Position numbers and translations under genes: made by a program
The notes under the pieces: generated by a model
What the model was told of the DNA's origin: nothing
Seen by the model: the letters and a program-made list of their open reading frames with translations, nothing else
Databases searched by the model: none
Shown here: positions 45,289 through 53,542 of the stretch, in pieces
Layout: every line of letters begins with the position of its first letter
Position numbering within the stretch: position 1 is the stretch's first letter
Assembly (NCBI RefSeq): GCF_000744705.1
Contig: NZ_JQML01000001.1
Span: 7,574,017-7,638,016, forward strand
Length of the DNA stretch: 64,000 nt
Direction of reading: 5' to 3'
DNA from: Streptacidiphilus albus JL83
GTDB taxonomy: Bacteria > Actinomycetota > Actinomycetes > Streptomycetales > Streptomycetaceae

Positions 45289-45577
45289 CGCCCCCGCTGC
45301 CCCCGCTGCCCCCGCCCCCGCTGCGCCCCCCGCTTCCGTGGCGCCCGACGCCCAGGGCGGTGCGGACCCGGCCGGGCCGGCCCTGCTCACCGGACGGGAG
45401 CGGGAGATCGCCCGCCTCGCCAGCACCGGCCTGACCATTGGCGAGATAGCCGGCACGCTGTTCCTCAGCGTGCGCACGGTCGACAGCCACCTCGGCCGGA
45501 TCTACCGCAAGCTCGGCGTCTCCAATCGGGCGAGCCTCACCCGCGCCCTGCTGATCGAGGCCCCCGGCGCGGTGTGA
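45289..45577 (+). pseudogene. LuxR-family regulator, 3' fragment
   Basis: The final ~65 codons encode a complete LuxR HTH: LLTGREREIARLASTGLTIG, EIAGTLFLSVRTVDSHLGRI, YRKLGVSNRASLTRALL. It is preceded by an Ala/Pro linker from repeated CCCCGCTGC units. No start codon, ribosome site or N-terminal domain belongs to it; upstream DNA is the antisense of the Tn3 transposase. It is therefore the 3' end of a larger regulator gene whose front was deleted. The linker and HTH suggest a LAL-type parent. Confidence 0.7.
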
Positions 45578-45797
45578 GGGAACCCCCGTTCGGCGGCCCA
45601 CCGTGCGGCTGCCGGCGGCCCCGCGATTCCCGGGGCACGCGCCGGTACACCCCGGGCCGTCACCGGATCCGTCGCTGAAGTTCAGTTCGGGGAAAGCCAA
45701 CTGACGGCCCCCCGCCATGCCGGGGGCCTGGCGGATCAGGGCCGGTATTGCCAGACTTGTCCCGTCCGTGTCAAACATCGAGCCACTGGAGTCCCAA

Positions 45798-46682
45798 GTG
45801 ACCCCGTCGTCCTGGATCCGGGCCGGTGCCCGCACCGCGACCCTGACCGCCTCCGCCGCCCTCCTCGTCACGACGGCGCTCATGGGCGAAGCCCATGCCG
45901 CCGCGCCCGTCTGGACCGAGACCGGGAGCAGCCTCCAGGGCACCCTCGGCGCGGGCGAGGGCGTCACCACCGTCCACGCGGCGGGCGGCGGCGACACCGT
46001 GCTCTACCGGGGCGCGGGCTCGATCCCGCTCTCCGTGCTGGTCCAGGGCTGGACCCACATCGGTGACCCGGACTCCGCCGACGGGTACGTCTTCGACGCC
46101 TACCAGAGCGGCGCGAGCAGCCCCACCAGCAAGATGTTCCGGGTGACCACCCCGTCGGGGGCGTCCTACGAGTACGTTCACACCCTGGTCGCCGGCGAGC
46201 TGTACAACAACTCCTTCGACGCGGTCTCGCCCGACAGCCAGTGGATGGTCTCCGGGGAGTGGGGCACCATGGACCACCTGCAGATCTACCCGACCCCGCT
46301 GCTCAACCCGGCGACCTCACCGACGGGCGGCAGCCTGGACCTGTCCGGGCTGATCCAGCTCGACCACCCCGTCAACGACATCCAGGGCTGCGACTTCACC
46401 AGCGCCACCCAGCTGATCTGTGCCTCGGACGACTCCTCCACCACGCTGTTCCCCGACGCCAAGCCGCTGCTGGAGATCGACCTGTCCGGCCCGCTCACGG
46501 GGGGCGACACGACCGGCCATGTCACCGACATCGGCGCGATCCCCCAGAGCAGCATCTGCTCGGGCACCTTCGAGGCCGAGGGGGTCGACTACGACACCAC
46601 CACCGGGACGCTGCGCCTGGAGATGATCCAGCCGAGCATCTGCGGGGCCGTCACCACCGTCTACACCTACCGCCGCTCCTGA
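45798..46682 (+). CDS. Secreted protein of unknown function
   Basis: 294 residues. The N-terminus is a Sec-type signal peptide (RAGARTATLTASAALLVTTA, then LMGEAHA-AAP, likely cleavage near residue 34). The mature part is Gly/Thr/Asp-rich with beta-strand-like repeats (GDTVLYRGAGSIPLSVLVQG, MFRVTTPSGASYEYVHTLV) and two Cys pairs near the end, suggesting a disulfide-stabilised extracellular beta-rich domain. No catalytic motif recognised. GTG start with GGAG 8 nt upstream. Confidence 0.8.
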   Translation: MTPSSWIRAGARTATLTASAALLVTTALMGEAHAAAPVWTETGSSLQGTLGAGEGVTTVHAAGGGDTVLYRGAGSIPLSVLVQGWTHIGDPDSADGYVFDAYQSGASSPTSKMFRVTTPSGASYEYVHTLVAGELYNNSFDAVSPDSQWMVSGEWGTMDHLQIYPTPLLNPATSPTGGSLDLSGLIQLDHPVNDIQGCDFTSATQLICASDDSSTTLFPDAKPLLEIDLSGPLTGGDTTGHVTDIGAIPQSSICSGTFEAEGVDYDTTTGTLRLEMIQPSICGAVTTVYTYRRS

Positions 46683-46712
46683 CGGTCGAACGTCGCGCCG
46701 AGGTCGGCGGCG

Positions 46713-46740
46713 CGGGTCCGCCCCTGCAGGGGCGGACCCG
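46713..46740 (+). terminator. Terminator hairpin after secreted-protein gene
   Basis: CGGGTCCGCCCC pairs perfectly with GGGGCGGACCCG around a TGCA loop, 30 bp after the stop codon and before the converging nitroreductase gene. Confidence 0.82.
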
Positions 46741-46785
46741 GCGCGGGCGAGCGCATGAAGGCGTTCGTCCGGGCAGAACGCCCGC

Positions 46786-47460
46786 TCACAGCCGGACGAG
46801 GATCTCGTCCAGGTCCTTGCGGTGCAGGTCGGGTACCCGGGCGCCGTCAGCCGGGTAGCCGACCGGAATGACGTACGAGGCCCGCTCCTCGGCCGGGCGT
46901 TCGCACACCTCGTTGAGGAAGCGCATCGGGCTCGGCGTGTGGGTGAGGGTGGCCAGTCCCGCCTGGTGCAGGCTGGCCAGCAGCAGGCCGACGGCGATCC
47001 CCACCGACTCCTTGGTGTAGTAGGGGCGCGGTGACTGCGGGCCCTTGTGCACCTCGAAGACCACGATCACCGCCGGTGCGTCCTCCAGGAACGGCTTCTG
47101 CCAGTCGGTGCCGATCGGAGCCAGCGCCGCCAGCCACTCCTCGGAGGCGCGATGGGCGTAGAACTCGCGCTCCTCCGCCTCGGCGGCCTCGCGCAGCGCC
47201 CGCTTGCGCCCGGGGTCAGTGATCACCACGAAGCGCCACGGCTGGACGTGCGCCCCGCTCGGCGCGGTGGCGGCGGTGCGCACGGCCCAGTCGATCACCC
47301 CGTCCGGGATCGGGCGGGTCGAGTAGTCACGGACGGTCCGGCGCTGGGCCATGACCTGGTGGAAGAACCTGCTCCGGGCCTCGGCCTCGTGGGCGGGCAC
47401 CGTCATCGGCCGGAACGGGACGGTCGGGTGGGCCGTCGCGGCAGCTGTGCTGTCAACCAT
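46786..47460 (-). CDS. Nitroreductase-family protein
   Basis: 224-residue FMN-dependent nitroreductase-fold protein. QRRTVRDYSTRPIPDGVIDW near residue 40 and APSGAHVQPWRFVVITDP near 70 are the FMN-binding signatures, and SVGIAVGLLLASLHQAGLAT is the conserved dimer helix. The IPVGYPADGA segment near the C-terminus is usual. It resembles the iodotyrosine dehalogenase-like branch, so reductive dehalogenation or nitro/quinone reduction are possible. It sits 86 bp after the start side of an MFS pump on the same strand. A 224-residue length is normal. Confidence 0.9.
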   Translation of the reverse strand: MVDSTAAATAHPTVPFRPMTVPAHEAEARSRFFHQVMAQRRTVRDYSTRPIPDGVIDWAVRTAATAPSGAHVQPWRFVVITDPGRKRALREAAEAEEREFYAHRASEEWLAALAPIGTDWQKPFLEDAPAVIVVFEVHKGPQSPRPYYTKESVGIAVGLLLASLHQAGLATLTHTPSPMRFLNEVCERPAEERASYVIPVGYPADGARVPDLHRKDLDEILVRL

Positions 47461-47546
47461 GGTCGACAGCACAGCACACAGCCGCGCGGCAGGGAAGAGG
47501 GCGGTTCGGGGCAGCGGCGAGGACAGGGCGAACCGCGCCCGCCGGG

Positions 47547-48833
47547 TCAGCTCCGCTCGCGGCGCAGCGTGGCGGCGGCGATGGCCAGGCAGGCCAGACC
47601 CGCAGCGGCGGCGAAGCAGCTGACGGCCGGGAGGATGCCGTACTTCTGGGCCAGGATGCCGACGGAGATGGTCGGCACCGAGCTGCCCAGGTAGACCACC
47701 ACCCACAGAGCGCTGAGCTGGCTGCCGCGCCGGTCCGGATCCATGGCGGCGGTGGCCTGGGTGAACAGGGCCCGGAAGGCCAGGCCCTGGGACACCCCGG
47801 CCAGGAGGCTGCCGGTGAAGAGCAGGGCGGGCTGGTGGGCGTAGCCGGCCAGCACCACCATGGCCAGCCCCAGGGCCAGCCCGGTCAGGCCCATGGCCGG
47901 GACGCTGCGGCGCCGGGTCGGCCGGGCCAGCAGCTGCGTGGTCGCGGACGAGCCGAGCAGCAGCGCGGCGACGGCCGCGCCCGCCAGCGGGTCGCGGGTG
48001 TGCAGCAGGGTGGCGGCGTAGCTGGGGGCCAGACTGAGGTAGACGCCGAAGACGGCGTAGCTGGTGAAGCCGGTGGCGGCGGTCAGCAGGAACGGTCGGC
48101 GGCCGCCCGTCGGCAGGCTGAAGGCGCGCGGGCGGAGCGGGAGCGGCGGTCGCGGGTGGACGGCGGGCTCCTGGCCCGGCGCGCGAGGGTGCAGGATCAG
48201 CAGCGGCACGCACAGCACCAGCAGGGCGATGGCGTGCGTGGTGAACGGGGTGACCAGCGGGTTCGACCCGACCGCCAGGGTCGCGCCGAGCAGCGGTCCG
48301 AGCGCCACGCCGCCCGCGGAGGCGGCGAGGGTGAGCTTGGCGGCGGCGGAGGGCCGGTCGGGCAGCAGGTCGGCGAGCGCGGCGCCGGCCGCGGCGGTGG
48401 TCAGGCCGACCGCGACCCCCTGGATCGCGCGGCCGACGGCCAGCTGGGCCAGGCTGTGCGCGGAGGCGAAGATCAGGTCTCCGCCGGCGGCGAGGACCAC
48501 GGCGGGCAGCACCATGGCGCGGCGGCCGAGGTGGTCCGACCAGTGCCCGACGGCGAGGAGCACCGGGATCAGCGCGAAGACATAGACGGTGAACAGGACC
48601 GTGGTGTCCACGGCGGTCAGGTGCAGGCTGCGCTGGAGCGCCGGATAGAGCGGCGTGGCCAGATTGGCGCCGATCATGAGCAGTAGCAGCACGGACACGG
48701 TCAGGCCCACGCGGACACCGCGCAGGGCGTTCCATCGGCTCACGGCCGGGGCGCGCAGCAGCTCGCGAGGAGCGAGTTCGCGTGGAAGCAGGGCTTCGGA
48801 AAGTCTCGACCCGACAGGGGTGAGTTCCGCCAT
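47547..48833 (-). CDS. MFS transporter
   Basis: 428-residue exporter-like MFS protein with 12 hydrophobic segments. GHWSDHLGRRAMVLPAVV is the loop 2-3 signature, and GGVALGPLLGATLA matches the antiporter motif in helix 5. AGGAG 9 nt before the ATG supports the start. It precedes the nitroreductase gene on the same strand, so the two may form an operon. Substrate unknown. Confidence 0.9.
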   Translation of the reverse strand: MAELTPVGSRLSEALLPRELAPRELLRAPAVSRWNALRGVRVGLTVSVLLLLMIGANLATPLYPALQRSLHLTAVDTTVLFTVYVFALIPVLLAVGHWSDHLGRRAMVLPAVVLAAGGDLIFASAHSLAQLAVGRAIQGVAVGLTTAAAGAALADLLPDRPSAAAKLTLAASAGGVALGPLLGATLAVGSNPLVTPFTTHAIALLVLCVPLLILHPRAPGQEPAVHPRPPLPLRPRAFSLPTGGRRPFLLTAATGFTSYAVFGVYLSLAPSYAATLLHTRDPLAGAAVAALLLGSSATTQLLARPTRRRSVPAMGLTGLALGLAMVVLAGYAHQPALLFTGSLLAGVSQGLAFRALFTQATAAMDPDRRGSQLSALWVVVYLGSSVPTISVGILAQKYGILPAVSCFAAAAGLACLAIAAATLRRERS

Positions 48834-49518
48834 AGCAGGGATCTCCTGGCATACGGGCTCCGGATCGGCCCGACGGGGGTGTGTCGAGGCTGGCCCGGGT
48901 GGAGCGGGTGCGGATGTGCGGGAGGGAGCGCGATTGCGCCCGGGGCTTCGGCGGAGTGGTGTGCGCGTCGGCCCAGCGGAGGATACGGGGCGCCGGGCGC
49001 CATGGAAAAACGGCGGCGGGGGCCGGAGCCGACGGCCGGGCACCGGCAGGACCACCGGCTCCGGGGCGCTCGGTGTCCCGCTGTCCGCCGAACGGCGGTC
49101 GCGGCAAGGACAGTTCGGTGCTTCCGGGAGCCCGGTCCGGGCAGCCGGTCGGCGCGGACCGCCCGGCGACCGCAGGGCAGAGGCGGCAGCAGAAGTAACC
49201 GAAGTAACAGTGCGGGCGCCGATCGGGCAGCCGGGCGCCTGCCCCGGACCAGGTCACCCGCCACCCGATCGGGCGTTCGGCCGGGCGGGGGAGGAGAGGG
49301 GTCCGCTGCGGAGTCCCAGCATGGACATGTGACTCATAAGCAGACTAATTTCACTGTGGGGATGACAGATTGATAACGCCCTCACTAGTCTCAGCTCTCG
49401 AACCTCCGCCCTGACTGACGCTCGACCGGGCGAAGCGGGGGTTCCCGTCCTGGTTCCGGGCAACGCCTTCGGGCCGCGCCTCAAGGATCTCGGCGGTTGC
49501 AGGAAGGGAAACCCGCCC
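48834..49518. other. Long divergent intergenic region
   Basis: About 685 bp between the MFS and NlpC/P60 starts. No coding frame is convincing. It contains a direct repeat GAAGTAAC at 49192-49199 and 49201-49208, and the last ~200 bp are suitable for a structured 5' leader of the cell-wall hydrolase gene. I could not identify the consensus elements of a c-di-AMP (ydaO) riboswitch, which often precedes such genes in Streptomyces. Confidence 0.5.
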
Positions 49519-50601
49519 GTGGCCTCACATCGTCGTCCCAAGCCGGCCGGCCGTGCGCGTGCGTCGGTCTTCACCATGGCGGCGGTGGCGGTGGTCGCGG
49601 TGTCCGCGCAGAGCAGCGCCCAGGCCGCGCCCAAGCTGACCCTGAGCCAGGCCAAGGCCGAGCTGGCCGCGGACCGACAGGCCGCGGACGCGGCGGCCAA
49701 CCAGTACGACACCGCCCAGGGCAGCGCCCAGGCGCTGCAGCAGAAGGTCAGCATCCTCCAGGACGAGGTGGCCGAGCAGCAGGCAGTGATCAACAAGGAG
49801 CTGGTTCAGCTCGGCGCGGTGGCGGCGGCGCAGTACCGGACCGGTTCGGTCGACCCGGCGGTCCAGCTGATGCTGTCCTCGGATCCCGCCAACTTCCTGG
49901 ACGACGCCTCCGCGCAGGGCGAGGTGGACGCGACCCAGCAGGCGGAACTCGGCCAGTTCAAGGAGCAACAGGCCATCCTCGCCCGGGAGAAGGCCGAGGC
50001 CACGGCCGAACTGGCCCAGCAGCAGGCACTGCTGCAGACCATGCAGAATGCGAAGTCCGCCGGTCTGGCGAAGATCAAGGCGGCGCAGTCGCTGGTGCAG
50101 TCGCTGACCCCGGCCCAGCAGGAGCAGGTGAACGGCGGCGGCCTCGGGGGCCCCGGCCCCGGCACCACCGGCGGCTGCGGCAACGACTGCGGTGGGGACC
50201 TGGGCTACGACGGCTCGCTGAACAAGAGCCAGATCGACCTGAGCGGCATATCGTCGCAGGCCGCGACCGCCATGGAGGCGGCCATGGGCGTCATGGGCGA
50301 CTTCTACCACTGGGCCTACGCCGGTCCGACCCAGTTCGACTGCTCGGGCCTGGTGATGTGGGCCTACGCCCACGCAGGGATCACCCTGCCGCACTCGGCG
50401 GCCGGGGACGCCTCCGAGGGCACCGCCGTCGACAGCCTCGCGGACGCCAAGGTCGGCGACATCATCGTGCTCGACGGCTACCAGCACGTCGGCCTCTACG
50501 CGGGCAACGGAATGCTGCTGAACGCGCCGACGACCGGCTGGGTGGTCGAACTCATGCCGCTCAGCGACTTCGGCCCCATCGACGCCATCCGCCGCATGTG
50601 A
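49519..50601 (+). CDS. Secreted NlpC/P60 cell-wall hydrolase
   Basis: 360-residue secreted peptidoglycan endopeptidase. Signal peptide (~1-40, ending SAQAAP), a coiled-coil region ~45-205 rich in Gln/Ala/Glu (as in RipA and Streptomyces Nlp proteins), a Gly-rich linker with GGCGNDCGG, and the NlpC/P60 domain with Cys in TQFDCSGLVMWAYAHAG and His in GYQHVGLYAG. It cuts stem-peptide bonds outside the cell. GTG start with AGGAAGGG upstream. Confidence 0.92.
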   Translation: MASHRRPKPAGRARASVFTMAAVAVVAVSAQSSAQAAPKLTLSQAKAELAADRQAADAAANQYDTAQGSAQALQQKVSILQDEVAEQQAVINKELVQLGAVAAAQYRTGSVDPAVQLMLSSDPANFLDDASAQGEVDATQQAELGQFKEQQAILAREKAEATAELAQQQALLQTMQNAKSAGLAKIKAAQSLVQSLTPAQQEQVNGGGLGGPGPGTTGGCGNDCGGDLGYDGSLNKSQIDLSGISSQAATAMEAAMGVMGDFYHWAYAGPTQFDCSGLVMWAYAHAGITLPHSAAGDASEGTAVDSLADAKVGDIIVLDGYQHVGLYAGNGMLLNAPTTGWVVELMPLSDFGPIDAIRRM

Positions 50602-50688
50602 CGGCCGTGTTCGGCCGAGGACGGGTGCCCTGGTAACGTCGCTCCCTTCGGCGGGCGCGGCTCGCCGGAGTAGACGTCGGGAGTCGTC

Positions 50689-51348
50689 GTGGCCACCTCG
50701 GATGCTCGTTCGCTGCAGCTCGCGCTCGCCCGTGTCGCGGAGGTCTTCGCCGGCATGACGGCCCATCCGGACGAGGTCGGCTGCGGTCGCTGCTACGGCG
50801 CGGACGAGGTCGCATTGCTGCGGACCGCGGATGCGGCTCTGTCGGCGGAGCTGGTCGACCTGGTCGCGGTCGAGGCTCCCGACCACTGGGACGACCAGCC
50901 CGCCGTGATCCGGCGGGTGCTGCCGCAGCTCGCCGTGCTGCTGGCGGAGGGCTCGACGTCGCCGGATCTGGCCGCCCGGGGTCTGGCGGCCGCCCGCTGG
51001 TCCCAGTGGCCCGAGCAGCAGGTCCAGGCCGTGCTCGGCTTCCTGGAGGCGTGGTGGCGCTGGACCCTGCGGCAGGACTCCCCGCCGACCCCGGCCCGGG
51101 AGGTCTTCGAGAGCTGTGCCACCGCGAGTTCGTCCGTGGGCCCCTGGCTGAGCCTGTGGGAGACCGAAGAGGCCCCGGCGGCCGACCGGCACCTGGCCGA
51201 GTGCGCCGAGGGGTGGTGGGACGACCTCCGGGTCGACGCCTCGCCCTTCGCCTGGTGGTGGGGCCCGGCGGAGGAGGAGCGGTCGGCCTGCCTGGAGCTG
51301 GGGGCCTGGCTGGCCGCGCGGGCTCCGGCCGACGACAGGGCGCGATGA
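50689..51348 (+). CDS. Hypothetical protein, 219 aa
   Basis: Trp-rich soluble protein with an N-terminal CGRCYG pair of cysteines (~residue 32) in HPDEVGCGRCYGADEVALL, and a helical remainder ending in several Trp pairs. The CxxC could bind a metal, but no domain is recognised. GTG start; a short intergenic gap after the NlpC/P60 gene suggests possible co-transcription. Coding character is clear from codon use; function unknown. Confidence 0.75.
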   Translation: MATSDARSLQLALARVAEVFAGMTAHPDEVGCGRCYGADEVALLRTADAALSAELVDLVAVEAPDHWDDQPAVIRRVLPQLAVLLAEGSTSPDLAARGLAAARWSQWPEQQVQAVLGFLEAWWRWTLRQDSPPTPAREVFESCATASSSVGPWLSLWETEEAPAADRHLAECAEGWWDDLRVDASPFAWWWGPAEEERSACLELGAWLAARAPADDRAR

Positions 51349-51369
51349 CGGGTTCGGCGTCCCCGATGG

Positions 51370-52056
51370 TCAGCGCGTTCTGCCGACCTTGCGTTCCAGT
51401 CGCAGCCAGAGCCGGAGCAGGAGGCCCGCGATCAGCAGGGTCACCACGTTGAGTACGAAGAGGCCCTGGAACTGCGTGCTGTTGCCGCCCAGGGAGCCGG
51501 GGTGCGCCGGGTCGACACGCAGGGTCTCGGTCGGGCCGTTTCCGAAGGCTCCGCTGTCGACGTACGCCCGTCCTCGCACGGTGTACCGGTAGTAGCAGAA
51601 CCAGTCCGCTTCCTCATGCTCGTAGGCCGAGTCGTCATCCTGCTCCCACTGACAGTGCTCTGTCGTCGCCTGGACGCTCAGGGTGGCGCTGTGGTCGAGG
51701 TCCAGGCCGCGGAACCAGGCGCTGAGGCTGAGGGCGAAGCAGGCCAGCGCGACGCAGAGGAACAGCGCGGCAGTCCGCGACGCCTGGATGGCGCTGCCCC
51801 GCTCCAGGTCGCCGGCGCGGTGGACCGCCTTCACCTGCCGAACAGTCATCGCGCCCGCGACGACCAGGCCGGCGCCCGCGACCTGCCAGCCGGTCACCCA
51901 CTGCTCGGAGAACCAGGTGGCCGACGCGGTGACCACCAGCCCTGCCAGGGTGACGAAGACCGCGGCGGTCACGACCCCTTGCCCGAGCCGCACCGGGTCG
52001 GTCTGCGGTGCGGGTGCGGGTGCGGGCTCGGTGGCGGACGGCCCGGCGCGCGGCAT
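51370..52056 (-). CDS. Membrane protein, DUF3592-like
   Basis: 228 residues with four hydrophobic segments (TAAVFVTLAGLVVTASATWF, VAGAGLVVAGAMTV, AALFLCVALACFALSLSAWF, FVLNVVTLLIAGLLLRLWL). Between the third and fourth is an extracytoplasmic loop with acidic and Tyr/Cys residues and a YRYTVRGRAYVDSG strand followed by RVDPAHPGSL, the layout of DUF3592-type proteins. Function unknown. Confidence 0.75.
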   Translation of the reverse strand: MPRAGPSATEPAPAPAPQTDPVRLGQGVVTAAVFVTLAGLVVTASATWFSEQWVTGWQVAGAGLVVAGAMTVRQVKAVHRAGDLERGSAIQASRTAALFLCVALACFALSLSAWFRGLDLDHSATLSVQATTEHCQWEQDDDSAYEHEEADWFCYYRYTVRGRAYVDSGAFGNGPTETLRVDPAHPGSLGGNSTQFQGLFVLNVVTLLIAGLLLRLWLRLERKVGRTR

Positions 52057-52251
52057 CAGCCGCCGCCGGGCGCGCTGTCGATGAGCACGACGGCACGGAG
52101 AACGCCGATCACGGGTTGGCCACCTCGGCTTGGACGGATACGTGCTGAGTGCCAGCCTTCCCCCAAGTCGCCGTGAGCGTCAATGTCCGGACGACAGTCC
52201 ATGACGCCGCATCAAGATCCATAGCCCGCAACGGAGTCGAGCGGTCCGTGG

Positions 52252-53481
52252 CTACGCTCCGGCGCTCGGCCGGAGGCGTACCTTCAGGCTGCTGTAGCCG
52301 CGGAGGAAGGTCGAGTACACCGGCTCGGGTTCGCCCAGGGCCTCGATGGTGTCCACGCTACGCAGCAGGGCGTCGACCACGGCGGCGATCTCGGCCCGGC
52401 CCAGGTAGGCGCCGATGCAGAAGTGCGGGCCGTAACCGAACGTCAGATGCCTGTTCGGGGTGCGGGCCGGATCGAAGGAGTAGGGGTCGGTGAAGACCGC
52501 CTCGTCCCGGTTGGCGGACACGTTCCAGGCGGTGACGGTGTCCCCGGCGGCTATGGTGCGGCCCCCGATCTCGACCTCGGTGGCCGCGGTGCGGCCGAGG
52601 TGCATCGCCGGGGTCGTCCAGCGCAGGATCTCCTCCACGGCGACCGGGAGCGGCACCCGGCCGCTCCGCAGCGCCTCCCAGTCGTCCGGGTGCTGGCTGA
52701 AGTGCCAGACCGCGCCGGTCGCCGCCAGCCGGCTGGTCTCGTCCCCGGCCAGGATCAGCCCGTAGCAGTTGAGGACGAGCTCCTCCTCGGTCAGCGGGGC
52801 GCCGTCGACCTGGGCCGTGGCCAGCGTGCTGATCAGGTCGTCCTTCGGCACCGACCGGCGGAACTCGGCGAGTTCGGCGAAGTAGAGCAGGATCTCGCTG
52901 CGGGCCAGCCAGACGTCGTCCTCGGACTGGTCGGCGTCGTCGGAGCTCAGGGCCTGCTTGCTCAGCCGCAGCAGCTCGGCCCGGTCGGACGTCGGCACGC
53001 CCAGCAGGTCGCAGATGGTTCCCATCGGTACGTGCTCGGCGACCTCGGTCGCGAAGTCGCAGGTCCCGGCGGCGAGCGCGGCGGCGACGCGCTCGTCGGC
53101 CCGCGCCCGCACCTTGTCCGCGACGGGCTGGAGGGCGCGGGGGGAGAAGGACTTCAGCAGGGTGGTGCGCAGCGCGGTGTGGCGCGGCGCGTCCATCACG
53201 GCCAGCAGCTTCCCGCCCGCCGGGTCGCCGCCGCTCATCAGCGAGGTGAGCATGTTGCCGCGCTGCGAGACGAATCGCTCGGGGTCCTTGTAGACCGAGA
53301 GGACGTCCTCGTAGCGGGTCAGCACCCAGAACTCCGGCGTGGTCTCGGTCGCCGGGTGGAGGTGGACGGGATGCTCCTCGCGCAGGAGCCTCCAGACGTC
53401 CTCCATCGCGGGCTGGACGAAGGTGGCCGGATCGGTGAGGTTCACATGGCCGAGGTCCTCGGCGACCGTACGTGGCGACAT
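52252..53481 (-). CDS. Cytochrome P450, candidate aminoacyl-PCP beta-hydroxylase
   Basis: 409-residue soluble bacterial P450. I-helix LILAGDETSRLAATG, ExxR in EEILRWT and haem-binding FGYGPHFCIGAYLGR (Cys near residue 352) are intact. It is the last gene of the leftward operon, 61 bp after the A-T-TE NRPS. That pairing is known from NovH/NovI, NikP1/NikQ and BpsD/OxyD, in which the P450 beta-hydroxylates an amino acid while it is bound to the carrier domain. The same role is inferred here. Electrons may come from a ferredoxin encoded elsewhere. Confidence 0.92.
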   Translation of the reverse strand: MSPRTVAEDLGHVNLTDPATFVQPAMEDVWRLLREEHPVHLHPATETTPEFWVLTRYEDVLSVYKDPERFVSQRGNMLTSLMSGGDPAGGKLLAVMDAPRHTALRTTLLKSFSPRALQPVADKVRARADERVAAALAAGTCDFATEVAEHVPMGTICDLLGVPTSDRAELLRLSKQALSSDDADQSEDDVWLARSEILLYFAELAEFRRSVPKDDLISTLATAQVDGAPLTEEELVLNCYGLILAGDETSRLAATGAVWHFSQHPDDWEALRSGRVPLPVAVEEILRWTTPAMHLGRTAATEVEIGGRTIAAGDTVTAWNVSANRDEAVFTDPYSFDPARTPNRHLTFGYGPHFCIGAYLGRAEIAAVVDALLRSVDTIEALGEPEPVYSTFLRGYSSLKVRLRPSAGA

Positions 53482-53542
53482 GGTGACTGTTCTCTCAGGT
53501 GGCTTGGATCGAACGGCGGTTGGCCGGCATCGGAGGGTCGGG

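Noticed and set aside
45291-45325. Tandem CCCCGCTGC units as a repeat array
   Set aside because: They encode an Ala/Pro interdomain linker of the truncated LuxR gene and are too few for a CRISPR or functional repeat array.
49260-49518. Possible c-di-AMP riboswitch upstream of the NlpC/P60 gene
   Set aside because: The association is common in Streptomyces, but I could not find the conserved sequence blocks of the ydaO class; a covariance-model search would decide.
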